From positions 31,693,183-31,757,182 of the forward strand of contig CM077116.1 of the NCBI GenBank assembly GCA_039619475.1: a stretch of DNA of 64,000 nucleotides, read 5' to 3'. The translations under genes and the position numbers were made by a program. Origin of the DNA: Icerya purchasi. Taxonomy: Eukaryota > Arthropoda > Insecta > Hemiptera > Monophlebidae. This document shows, piece by piece, positions 32,438 through 42,397 of this stretch (the first letter of the stretch is position 1; every line of letters starts with the position of its first letter). Under the pieces are notes generated by a model, which saw only the letters and a list, made by a program, of their open reading frames with translations, did not search any database and was not told the origin of the DNA.

Positions 32438-33450
32438 TGTCGTGATTTGTTCTTTGATAGTACCTCACTTTTACTTATGTGATTAATAATATTATATTTG
32501 GTTCGAATTATTCCATTTTTTATGAGCTTATGTAATCTTATACAATGGAAATTTCCTATCAATTCATACAAATTTTTACCTAGCTGCATGTTTGATATAT
32601 ATTTATTTTTGTGTTGAATCAATCGAACATGTCTGTCCTGATTCCTATAATTCTGCCGATATTGATAATTATTATGTGAATGGTTGCTCCATTTAAACAT
32701 TTCTGTTGGAAGTTCTTTTTCCAGCACCTGTATATAATTTAATAACGAATCCATATTCTGAAATGATTGGCACATTAACTTTTTTATTTCTAAAGGGAAA
32801 TGATTCCTTATAATGGAGATGATTGACTCTTCAGAAATTGGTACAGTTAGGTAATTTAATTTATATATCCACTGATTGATATGTATGATTTGACGACAAA
32901 TAATCAACTTTATATATATATATTTGTCTATTCCGAATTTGTGTATTACCTCATTTTGTATGTTCTCATTCCAAAACCTATCAAGGAATGCTTGCTTGAA
33001 TTGATTAAAATTAGTCCACTGTTTCCTTTTGTTGCGATACCAACTCTAGTGATCTGACCCAAACTTCGCTTCCATGATGTCTAAGATATCGTCAATATCC
33101 AGTTCCGGTATTCGATTAATAATACTTTTTATGTTTTGTAAAAAAGATGGCGGCCACGTATCCTAGGTAAAGTTTTTTATTTCCTTCAGTCTCTCTAACA
33201 TCAGTTTAACTTTCATTTTCTGCCCAAATTTGGTGGTTCCTTCTACATATGATCTTTCTTTCTTCACTATTTCTTCATCTTCTGGTATTGTTTCTTTCGT
33301 CTTCTCCATAACTATCATAGTAAGTCGCGAAACCTGCTACGAGAGGTTTCGAACCATCTCTTTTAACTCTTGCATTTCGTTTCGTCCCTCTTCAACATCT
33401 TTTGAATCCGACTCCTTCGGTTTTGTACTTGTGGTCATCTGTGTTTTCAT
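32431..33450 (-). pseudogene. Gypsy Gag of the minus-strand element
   Basis: The methionine at 33448-33450 (minus) opens a charged N-terminus (DSKDVEEGRNEMQELKEMV) with stops at ~33340. The capsid-like part runs ~33050-32700 (TNFNQFKQAFLDRFWNE; ISEESIISIIRNHFPLEIKK), then an Asn/Tyr/Arg-rich linker (NNYQYRQNYRNQDR). The last part enters the SGNH-like block I. No zinc knuckle is present. At least two stops and one frame change near 32440 make it defective. Order and composition match Gag of the plus-strand element. Confidence 0.65.
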
Positions 33451-33714
33451 GATTGACAATTCTTTACTATTAATTCACTAATTAAATTTTGTATTACTTT
33501 TATTGAAGAGTGTGGTTGGATGTATGTTGGATATTCCAAGGAAGAAAAATTTCAAATAAAAAAAAAATAAAAATAAAATAAAAATCTTCAAATAAGGGGA
33601 TTTCCCCTCCCCATATGGATAATTTTCAAAATATAGGACAATTACCCGTGACTGGCAAGGCAAAACACAAATTATATTAAACTATAACATTTAGAATAAA
33701 ACTGTCTCTATAAT
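33451..33714. other. Expected 5' leader/LTR position of the minus-strand gypsy element
   Basis: The sequence is AT-rich. No copy of the 158-bp LTR and no convincing primer-binding site are seen, so the 5' end of the element is lost or replaced by the satellite that follows. Confidence 0.4.
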
Positions 33715-34790
33715 AAAGCGCCAAGGAAATAAATAGACGAAAAATCGGAAAAAAATAAACGAAAAATCAAAAAAAAGTCCTGAGACCGTTCTATGGCACT
33801 TAGAAAGCTAATTTTTTTTTTAATCGACAGCTCCAGGTCAGTGGCTTTTAGGAAAGTTATAGAGGGTCCAAAATTTTTATACCTTGAGGCTCAAAACGAG
33901 CAATGAAGCAAATTTTTCTTCTACCATAGACGAAAATAAGACAGAAGACTAAAAATGAAAAAAAAAATTCTGAGCCCGTTCTATGGCATTTAGAAAGCTA
34001 TTTTTTTGTTTAATCCACAGCTTCAAGTCAGTAGCTTTTAGGAAAATTATAAAATGTTTAAAATTTTCATACCTTGGGGCTCAAAACGAGCGATGTATCA
34101 AATGTTTCTACCAAAATAGAAGAAAATAAGACAAAGACCAAAAATTACAAAAAAGTCCTGAGTCCGTTCTATGGCATTTAGAAAGTTAATTTTTTTTTTA
34201 ATCGACAGCTCCAGGTTGGTAGTTTTCAGGAAAAATATAAAATGCTCAAAATTTTAATACCTTAGGGCTCAAAACCAGAAATAAATAAAAAAAGTATACA
34301 AAAAGTCAAAAAAAAAAGTTCTGAGCCCGTTCTATGGCACTTGGAAAGCTAATTTTTTTGTAAATCGACAGCTCTACATCAGAAGCATGTAGAAAAAATA
34401 TAAAATGCTCAAAATTTTCATACGTTAGGGCTCAAAACGAGCAATAAATCAAAGCTATAAATCACATTTTTTTGCGGTTTTTCAATTTTTTAATCTCTAC
34501 TGAACTGCTCTAGGTCTCATTTTAAAGAGAATTGAATTTAGAGTATTTCCCTCGCTTACACTACCCTTCTAGCGATTGAACTTTTTGAGGAGCTATTTTA
34601 TTTCAAACTTTTAACAAAATAATTTCAATTTTCGTATTATTAGATGAAAAATCAAAAAAAAGTCCTGAGACCGTTCTGTGGCACTTAGAAAGTTAATTTT
34701 TTTTTAATCGACAGCTCCAGGTCCGTGGCTTTTAAGAAAATTATAAGATGTCGAAAATTTTCATACCTTGGTGCTCAAAATAAAAAGGGA
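33715..34790. repeat. Satellite-like tandem array, unit ~189 bp
   Basis: The block CCGTTCTATGGCACTTAGAA lies at ~33790, 33979, 34168, 34330 and 34673 (spacings about 189, 189, 162 and 344). Each is followed by a T-run, AATCGACAGCTCCAGGT and GGGCTCAAAACGAG. One unit around 34450-34640 is diverged or replaced. The block resembles GACCGTTCTATAGTAGCTAG at ~13180 by the first satellite. Confidence 0.78.
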
Positions 34791-34835
34791 ATAGATCAGC
34801 GCTAATTTAATAAGATCATTACCAATCACATGAAA

Positions 34836-34990
34836 ACGCGGTACTACTGTATTTACTTACGCAGTACCGCGCTTCCACCATCCTTTCAACCGGTGCTGCA
34901 TTTACCTACACAATACCGCGCTTCCGCCCACCCAACAAGCCGGTACTGGGTTTACCTACAGAGTACCCCCCCCCCCCCCCCCATAAACCG
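34836..34990. repeat. Minisatellite of ~57 bp, three copies
   Basis: The unit is rich in GGTACTG...TTTACCTAC...CAGTACCGCGCTTCC and occurs three times, ending in a C-run at ~34967-34982. The open frame across it is repeat-derived. Confidence 0.6.
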
Positions 34991-35234
34991 GTACCGGCTT
35001 TTTCTTCATCGTGTATTACTCATAGTGGACGAAGACGAAACATCTTTTGTTAACGATTCTTCTTTTGTTTCCTCTATCGTGTATTATTAGTGTATTTCAA
35101 CGATTTTAAATCAGAACAAGGTTGTATTTCGAAGTTGATGTATTTGTGGTGAAATTAGACGATTTTAAATCAGAAACAAGGTAAGAAAAAAATTAATACT
35201 ATGATAATATTTAAATTTAAATAGGAAACATGAA

Positions 35235-35825
35235 CACTAAGGTGTCCATTATTTTAAAAAAATTTGAAATTGAAGAGTGCACCCCCTAGATCTTTTCTTC
35301 ATCACCTAAAACTGTTTTCTGAGTTTTTTCAGATTTTTAAAATAAAAATTAAACCGACCCCCCGACCCTTTTAGTTTTATATGGATATTTACATAAGGTG
35401 TTTCGAAAGTGATCTCACAAATATCGCGATTAGAATTTTTTTGGGGGGGATCAAATATATTCCACCCGTAGAAAAAATAAAACGCATTTGTTTAAAAATT
35501 TCGTATTTTTCAAACCCCTGCAAAAATTAAATTTTCAACCAAAAAAATTTTTTTGGCTTGAAAATGTTTGGAATTTTATTTACATTCAATACATTCCATT
35601 ACGATATTTGTGAGTGTATTTTAAAATTCTGTTTTTCGGAAATAATGTGTTTAATGTAAAAACCCTATGTAAATATCCATATAAAACTAAAAGGGTCGTG
35701 GAGGATGTGTTTAATTTTATTTTAAAAATCTGAAAAAATTTTGAAAATAGTATAAGGTAATGAAGAAAAGATCTAGGGGGTGCACTCCCCCAATTTCAAA
35801 ATTTTTTAAATAACGGACACCCTAA
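35235..35825. repeat. Foldback/MITE-like element, ~590 bp
   Basis: The left arm (35235-35415) and right arm (~35655-35825) are inverted copies with a few mismatches. Shared landmarks, read inward, are GGTGTCC, TTTTCTTCAT after GCACCCCCTAGATC, and TATGGATATTTACATA. The interior also continues the symmetry (CACAAATATCG near 35417 and CGATATTTGTG near 35600). No coding capacity. It lies just upstream of the Helitron genes. Confidence 0.72.
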
Positions 35826-36025
35826 CGAACACGTATTACAATTTTTTTCTTTCTTTAAAGATATTTACGTTATTCCATTCGAATTGAAATAATACGTAGC
35901 AAAAAAACATTTTGACAAATTAAAGATAAAAGTAATTATTCAAAATTAGACAAAATTTTGCGATGCAAAAGTTTCCATATATTTGAACGATTGCGTGTGG
36001 TTTTTAGGCCGACTTCAAATTTGAG

Positions 36026-37063
36026 ATGGAACTGGAAGATTATTTATCCGGAGAAAGAATCAATGAAGTTCTTGAAATTATAACGCGAAATTCTTTGTAT
36101 TCTCTGATTGACGTTAATTTCATGGGCATACACGATGCCATTCCTCAAATTACAAACAAGTTTTTGCAAATCTTGCCCGATAAACCCGCAAGTTCTGTTG
36201 CTGAAATCACTCATTGGGTAACTTTCCATTTTGACGGCTGTTCGATTCATGTTTATGACAGTTTGAATCGGCAGTTCATTACAAATGAGCAAAAAACTTT
36301 TTTTGGTCACCTATTACAACAGAATTTTGAGTTCGTTTACCACAACGTGCAGCAGCAGTTGAATGGGACAGACTGCGGAGTATTTGCATTAGCATTTGCG
36401 TCAGCTATTTGTCATAATGTCCAACCTGATAGACAAAATTTTATTATAGATCAGATGAGTCCTCACATTGTAGAAATAATTTCTAAAGATGAATCGCTTC
36501 CCTTCCCGACTACAAGCAACACCAAAACAAGAGGTAGGCCTAAAACAGTTGAGAAAATCGGCAGACCAAGAACAGAAAAAGTAGAAAAAATTGACGATGA
36601 TATTAATCCGAAAAATTCAAAGATGGATCCTCACACTGTAGAAATAGTTTCTAAAAATGAATCGTTTCCCTTCTCAACTATAATTAATACCAAAACAAGT
36701 GTTCGGCCTAAAAATGTTGAGAAAATCGGCAGACCAAGAACAGAAAAAGTTATGAAAAATTTGAAAATTTCAAACAAACGAGGAAGGCCAAAAAAAGGCG
36801 CTGAAAACCAAAATGAAACTTCATCGCTTCCATCTCTTAATACAAATAAAATCGAAGCAAGGGGTAGGCCAAAAAAAGTTGAAAAATTTGACGATGATAT
36901 AATACAAAAATATCGAAAAAACGAGGAAGGCCTAAAAAAAAATATTGAAAACCAAAATAAAACTTCAAAACCCAGAGGTAAGCCAAATAACATAAAAAGT
37001 GAAGATATAAATTACTTTTTAAGACAAACATCGTTCGTTCGTTCGTATGAAGCTAGAAAATAA
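36026..37063 (+). CDS. Ulp1/C48-like cysteine protease with AT-hooks
   Basis: 345 residues, ATG at 36026. The N-terminal ~135 residues form a Ulp1-type peptidase domain with candidate catalytic His 63 (ITHWVTFHFD), Asp 78 (VYDSLN), Gln 110/111 and Cys 117 (QLNGTDCGVFALAFA), in the proper order and spacing. The C-terminal part is basic and carries AT-hook cores RGRPK (169-173, 252-256, 279-283) and GRPR (179-182, 236-239). Residues ~146-186 and ~201-241 are a tandem duplication (PHIVEIISKDES and PHTVEIVSKNES). The protein could bind AT-rich DNA and cleave a SUMO-like or element protein. It is intact and 95 bases upstream of Rep on the same strand. Membership in the Helitron is inferred from position. 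Confidence 0.75.
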   Translation: MELEDYLSGERINEVLEIITRNSLYSLIDVNFMGIHDAIPQITNKFLQILPDKPASSVAEITHWVTFHFDGCSIHVYDSLNRQFITNEQKTFFGHLLQQNFEFVYHNVQQQLNGTDCGVFALAFASAICHNVQPDRQNFIIDQMSPHIVEIISKDESLPFPTTSNTKTRGRPKTVEKIGRPRTEKVEKIDDDINPKNSKMDPHTVEIVSKNESFPFSTIINTKTSVRPKNVEKIGRPRTEKVMKNLKISNKRGRPKKGAENQNETSSLPSLNTNKIEARGRPKKVEKFDDDIIQKYRKNEEGLKKNIENQNKTSKPRGKPNNIKSEDINYFLRQTSFVRSYEARK

Positions 37064-37158
37064 ACCTAAATATCTATCGAGAGTCCAGATATCCACTGTC
37101 TATTAATTATATTATTATTTGAAGAAAAGATCTTACAATTATATATATGATCTAAGGT

Positions 37159-39159
37159 TTGAAGCTCTCCACATTCGCACATGGGGCTTGCAACCATTTT
37201 CCATGTATACAAACATCGTTGAATGAAGGTTACAAATGCCGCCATTGCAACGCGAGACTTTTTTCAGAAGAATCATCCAGATTTATGTGGTGTTGTGGAA
37301 AAGGCCGAATAAAAATAAAATTTCCAGATTTAAATGCACCGTTTTACAACAATTCAGCTTTTCTGTCACATGCACGAGGCTATAACAATTTATTCGCATT
37401 CTCGGCCCTAGGTGTATCAGAAAGATTTCAAATACAAAATTTAGGACCATCTTTAGTAAAAATTCAAGGTTGAATTTATCATAGAGTTTTCGATTTGAAT
37501 TTCAAAGGCAGTACCAACAACTCTTCACTTTACGTTGATGATGGAAAAGAACGTCTAGAAATAGCAAAAAAAATTAAATTAGACTCCGAAATAGTTTCAG
37601 AAATTTCAAAATATTTACATAGCGTGAACCCTTTCATCTCTTCTTTAAAACAATTACATAAAGAAGAATCTGAAAATGCACACTTGGTCTTCGAAAAAAC
37701 CACGCGTAAAACACATGGACCAGTTCTTGGTGATCGGCCAACCTGCGCAGAAATAGCAGCAGTGGTTCATACTACTCCGAATGCAAATCCAAGAAAAATT
37801 GTTATATGGAAACAAAATGAAAGGAAACCTTAGTTCGATCCATTTTTAGATCCCGCATATGAAAGCTTACAGTATCCCTTATTATTTCCTCATGGTTCTG
37901 CAGGCTGGTCAACAGACTTGAAAGATAATTCTAATAAAAATAAAAAAATTTCTCAAACTAAATACTACAGGTATTTATTACTATCCGATTCACGATTCAC
38001 GCGTTTAGATAGGTTAGGCCAAGAATACTTCGTTGATATGTGGTGTAGGGTTGAAGATCAAAAACTGCTATTTATTAAGCTGAACCAGTCTAAAATTTTG
38101 AGAATGGCCACTCGAAGCGAAATCGATGAATCGATTTCAGCAGAAGGGGGACCCAAAGCTGTAAAAATCTACCTCCCCAGTTCATATACGCATGTTCCAC
38201 GGTATATGCAACTAAAGTACCAAGATGGAATGGCGGTTGTGGCCAGATTGGGAAAACCAACTTTTTTTATTACGATGACCTGCAATCCGCATTGGAAAGA
38301 AATAAAAAACAATTTGAACGATAAACAGTCCAATGTAGATCGGCCCGATTACTAAGAATGTTAAAAACCGGAGAAATTTTTGGAAAAATGATCTATGTTT
38401 TGCACGTCATCGAATTTCAATAAAGGGGGCTACCCACACGCGAATATAGCTTTACGGGTAGAAAATTCTTCCCTTAACCACGATGAAATTGATAACTTTG
38501 TTCGAGCCACAATACCGAGTTTAGACGAATATGATGGTATACTACGTGAACGTGTCCTAAAACATATGGTTCACGGTCCATGTGGTATGGAAAATGAAAA
38601 CGCCCCATGTACAGAAAATTACAAATGCACTAAAAAGTACCCTCGACCTTTTCTTGAGTGTACATTTACAGATGATCGAGGGTACGTACATTACAAACGA
38701 TTGGAAAATTCCAAAGCAGTGATGAAAACAATCCATAAATATAAAAAATCAGATAATTCCGAAGCAGTTATGACAAAAGAACGAAAAATCAATAACCAAT
38801 GGATTGTACCGTATAATCCAAAATTACTGTTACTTTTTGATTGCCACATCAACGTTGAAATAGCATCTACTGTAAAAATCATAAAATATTTATTTAAATA
38901 CATCCATAAAGGGCCAGATATGGCCAAAATTTCCATAGTTCCAGACTCAACAGATGAAAACATCGATGAAATAGAAAAATATGTCCAAATGAGGTATATC
39001 AGTGCATCAGAAGCGATTTGGCGTTTGTTGAAATTTGATGTGTCTGGACGTGAGCCAACAGTGACCGCTTTACCAGTGCACTTACCAAACAAAAATATGA
39101 TTATTTTCGAAGAAGGTCAAGAAAAACAAGCCCTCGCGAAAAGTGCGTCAAAATTATAG
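37159..39159 (+). pseudogene. Helitron Rep (HUH nuclease) region, broken by stops
   Basis: A Cys-rich N-terminus (YKCRHCNARLFS...WCCGKG) begins it, followed by the Helitron-like N-terminal domain (LQYPLLFPHGSAGW). HUH replication motifs follow: motif 1 FITMTCNPHW (~38260), a motif 2 region GYPHANIAL (~38425; the second His of HUH reads Asn), and motif 3 IKYLFKYIHKG (~38885, two Tyr). In-frame stops lie at 37471 (TGA), 37831 (TAG), 38353 (TAA) and 39157 (TAG), with two frame changes around 38355-38420. Rep would nick and join single-stranded DNA ends during rolling-circle transposition; this copy cannot. Confidence 0.83.
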
Positions 39160-39186
39160 TTATATTTCGATAGGCAGACTGAAGAA

Positions 39187-41199
39187 ATGAGCAAACTAAC
39201 GTATTTGCAATTCTACGAACAGTATCGTGATAGTGGAAAAAGAAATATAGAGACTGGTCGCCATCGTTTTATAAAAAGGTTTCGAGGAGTATGTGTTTCT
39301 CGAATGCACTGGCTTTCTCCAACTCTCGGAGAGATTTACTATCTGAGACTACTTTTGGGAAAGTTTCCAGCCTATAGTTACGAAGAGCTAAGAACTGTAG
39401 ATGGGAAAATTTTAGAAACGTATCAAAAAGCATCGTATGCAAAGGGGCTATTGTCAGACGTTAATGAATATAAAGAAGCAATAATAGAAGCAGCCGGATT
39501 CAAAACGGGACGCGATTTAAGAATTTTATTTTTCAATTTAATAATCAGTGGTGCCCCTTCTGCAATTTTATGGGAAGAATTTAGGCAAATTTTAGCCGAA
39601 GATTTTTTAGACCAATTGCCGCAGAATCCAGATTTTGCATTCAATAAAGCATTATGCCACCTCGACGTTATGTTACGAAAGCATGGCAAAAGTTGTGAGG
39701 AAGTAGGACTTCCTGCAGCTATAGATGATTCAAAAGAGGTAGATAGAGAGCGAATCAGATGGGATAAAAGCAATTTGAAAAATTATCTCAATTACTGGGT
39801 GCCACTTCTGAATGAAACCCAAAAAGAAATTTATAATGCTGTGGTTCAGAAAATTTCGTCAGGAAATACAATTACAACATTCATTGATGGCGCAGGGGGT
39901 ACTGGAAAGACTGTTCTCTTACGTTGTATAACAGCTAGACTTCGTTATGAAGGCAAAATTGTTCTATGTACCGCATATACCGGAATTGCAGCTTTGAATT
40001 ACGACGGTGGTTGTACAGCACATTCGATGTTTAAAATTCCTACTGAAAATTTAGACAGTCATTCCACCTGTAATATTTTCAACAGATCGCAACGAGCAGA
40101 TTTGATTCGAAATTCTGATCTCATTATCTGGGACAAAGCTCCAATGGCTCATCGTTTCAATGTTGAATGTTTGGACAATACTTTAAAAGACATGCTGAAC
40201 AATACATTGCCTTTTGGAAGAAAAAGTATAATATTTTCCGGCGACTTTAAACAAATTCCTCCAGTAATTAAGTATGGAACAAAAACTGAAATCTTACAGA
40301 GTAGCATCAAATTTTCCAAAGTTTGGCGCTCTTTGGAAATTTTAAAGCTGACCATTTCTCAAAGAAGCATTAGTGATCCGAGTTACTTAAAATTTTTATT
40401 AGAAATTGGTGAAGGAAAAATGCCAGAGATTTTGTATGGCGAAGAAAATGGAATCCTATTAAATTTCCCCGATTTAAAAATTTTTACTTCACTTGATGAA
40501 ATGATTGATCACATTTATCCCGATGACGTACTTTCAAACTTTTCTAAAATGTCCAAAAGATGTATTTTATCACCAACGAATAAAAACATAAATCAAATAA
40601 ACAGATTAATAATAGGAAAAAAAAATTCTGGAGATGAAATAAATTTATACAGTGCTGATACAACTCCGATTGATGAAAAAGAAACAAATGGAGATTCCAC
40701 ACATTTATGTACTGACATTTTAAACAAAATGTCAGATCCAGGAGTTCCAGATCACAAAATTACTATAAAAATTGGATCCATTTGTATCCTCATCAGAAAT
40801 TTGAATTTCGAAGAAGGCTTGGTGAATGGAACAAACGTCGTCATTAAAACAGTTAAACGTTTCATAATTGAAGTATTTCGTCCGGAAAATGAATATAAGA
40901 CGTTTCTGATTCATAGGATCAGTTTTAAATTTACAGCTGGCAACACTGGGATTCAGATTTTAAGGAGGCAGTTTCCTATCAAGTTAGCCTATGCCATGAC
41001 CATTAACAAAGCTCAGGGTGAAACATTGGATTTTACCGTTGTTGATTTGAGGGACAATGCCTTCACTCACGGGCAATTGTATGTTGCCTTGAGTCGAGTG
41101 AGAACATCGAAAAATATATGCATTTTGAGCACTGAAACTAAAACGACGGAAGCTGGTCTATATACTGCAAACCCCGTATTTCATGAATTACTCACTTAA
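39187..41199 (+). CDS. Helitron Pif1-family helicase (C-terminal part of Rep-Hel)
   Basis: 670 open codons in the same frame as the Rep pieces. The first ~190 residues join Rep to the helicase (CVSRMHWLSPTLGEIYYLR). The helicase has Walker A GAGGTGKT (235-242), motif Ia CTAYTGIAAL, Walker B region LIIWDKAPM (315-320), FSGDFKQIPPV, TISQRS, and motifs V/VI INKAQGE and QLYVALSRVRT near the end. In Pif1-type helicases the Walker B sequence is normally WDEAPM. Here Lys 317 replaces the catalytic Glu, which should abolish ATP hydrolysis. The frame is otherwise intact and ends in TAA. The methionine at 39187 is probably not a natural start. Confidence 0.88.
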   Translation: MSKLTYLQFYEQYRDSGKRNIETGRHRFIKRFRGVCVSRMHWLSPTLGEIYYLRLLLGKFPAYSYEELRTVDGKILETYQKASYAKGLLSDVNEYKEAIIEAAGFKTGRDLRILFFNLIISGAPSAILWEEFRQILAEDFLDQLPQNPDFAFNKALCHLDVMLRKHGKSCEEVGLPAAIDDSKEVDRERIRWDKSNLKNYLNYWVPLLNETQKEIYNAVVQKISSGNTITTFIDGAGGTGKTVLLRCITARLRYEGKIVLCTAYTGIAALNYDGGCTAHSMFKIPTENLDSHSTCNIFNRSQRADLIRNSDLIIWDKAPMAHRFNVECLDNTLKDMLNNTLPFGRKSIIFSGDFKQIPPVIKYGTKTEILQSSIKFSKVWRSLEILKLTISQRSISDPSYLKFLLEIGEGKMPEILYGEENGILLNFPDLKIFTSLDEMIDHIYPDDVLSNFSKMSKRCILSPTNKNINQINRLIIGKKNSGDEINLYSADTTPIDEKETNGDSTHLCTDILNKMSDPGVPDHKITIKIGSICILIRNLNFEEGLVNGTNVVIKTVKRFIIEVFRPENEYKTFLIHRISFKFTAGNTGIQILRRQFPIKLAYAMTINKAQGETLDFTVVDLRDNAFTHGQLYVALSRVRTSKNICILSTETKTTEAGLYTANPVFHELLT

Positions 41200-42158
41200 T
41201 CCTGTTGATTCGATGCACTGATGAATTTGATTCTCTGACTATGATCAGATACATACTTATTCGAATGTGAGTTTGATTTATGGCATTGTAATCATTTATC
41301 TTCAAATTTCACAAAATAATACAAAAATTTTTTATGATTCAGGATTTTATAGCAGTTGTTAGAAACATAGAATGATAGGGTGATGGACACTTGGAATTGA
41401 ATTGCAATAATCACCTCTATTTGTACTCATGTTTTACCAAGGTAGGCCTATTGTATTCCGCTACTTTTTTGTGGAATTGAGTATGGGGTGAAAATTATAA
41501 TTTTTGTCTTGGTACTTTGTTTTGTTACAGGTTTAAAATTTTATTACCTATTCAAATTACCTACTAGAAAATATTTGCGTGGGAATAGTTATCAAGACAA
41601 TAAGCTTTACTTGAATTTCAATAATTTATTGTTTTACATTGAAAATGTAGGTTTAGTGGGTTTGGTTAGTACCTAGGCCTACAAAATCTACATATACTCA
41701 ACATTATGCTCAATTTTTCAGGTAAGGTAGAGGTACCAGTAATTAACACCTTAAGCATTTTCCCCCTTTTAATAGCGAATAATAACTCTCTGTTTTTAGC
41801 TATCGATTTCTTTCTCATAGATAATGATTAAGGAATGTTTACTTAATATTTTCATTTTTAGTTTTACTTTGCATTTCAATTACAACCTCGACAAGATAAC
41901 TTCAAAGTGAGAATTGTAAAAAGTACCAGTGATTGACATATCACAAAGCTGACGTTCCAGTGATTGACGCCCAGTGATTGACATAATAAAATTTTCTCAT
42001 TTTTTGAATAATTTTTGATAAATCGTTAAAAATTAAATAGAAGATGACATATCTTTAAGTATTGGTGATGTATAAGATATATAATTGCAGTGGTAAATAA
42101 TGAATAAGGTATTTTAAGGTTTAGTTCAAAATTTATTTTTAAAAAAATCAGCACAAAA
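41200..42158. other. Non-coding stretch downstream of the Helitron
   Basis: This presumably holds the Helitron 3' end and sequence between it and the transposase gene. I found no sure terminal hairpin. The words CCAGTGATTGAC and GTACCAGTGATTGACAT recur at ~41725-41985 as short imperfect repeats. Confidence 0.4.
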
Positions 42159-42397
42159 TTAACTTACATTTAAATTTAAACTACTTAAACTAATTTCAAA
42201 TTTTATTCTCTCGCGACCACGTTTTGTCTCTTTAGTTAGAGAGTCTTTCAAATACATTTTAATCATATTTTTTTTCACCCACATTTCGTCTTTTACATTT
42301 GGGTAAAAAAAAGCATCATGCTGTTTTTCAGATTTTCGTAAAAAGTTAATGAAATATTTGTCATCTTTTATTTGTGTTACTTTTCCTGCATAATATA
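42159..42397 (-). pseudogene. pogo/Tigger-like transposase gene, 3' end split off by the Polinton
   Basis: On the minus strand about 78 codons (YAGKVTQIKDDKYFINFLRK at the start; TAA at 42159) continue the transposase protein whose main part is at 62846-64000. The two parts are in register when the Polinton and one copy of the AATATA duplication are discounted. The segment is Lys-rich, as expected for the tail of pogo/Tigger proteins. Confidence 0.7.
42392..42397. repeat. Polinton 6-bp target-site duplication, left
   Basis: AATATA here and at 62846-62851 flank the element exactly. Polintons generate 6-bp duplications. Confidence 0.9.

Larger units (their letters stand above)
28374..33450 (-). 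mobile_element. Ty3/gypsy-like element (minus strand) with SGNH domain, degenerate
   Basis: Read on the minus strand, the order is Gag (33450-32431), SGNH-like domain (32437-31877), aspartic protease (31858-31460), RT (31193-30587), RNase H (30503-30116), integrase (30115-28736), polypurine tract and short LTR. RT before integrase places it in Ty3/gypsy. Every junction carries a stop or frame change. The 5' LTR and primer-binding site were not found between 33451 and 33700. It differs clearly in sequence from the plus-strand gypsy element, so the two are separate families sharing the same extra domain. Confidence 0.82.
36026..41199 (+). mobile_element. Helitron with Ulp1-type protease (termini not defined)
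   Basis: Three consecutive plus-strand coding regions fit a rolling-circle transposon: a protease/AT-hook protein, a HUH Rep region and a Pif1 helicase. The Rep and helicase parts share one reading frame, so they were probably one Rep-Hel protein. I could not fix the 5' TC and 3' CTRR termini, so the limits given are those of the genes. Rep is broken; the other two frames are open. Confidence 0.8.

Noticed and set aside
34830..35090. Pro/Tyr-rich 86-aa protein
   Set aside because: It is the translation of a 57-bp minisatellite and a C-run.
41200..42158. Helitron 3' terminal hairpin
   Set aside because: Several short stems were seen, but none followed by a convincing CTRR end; not called.
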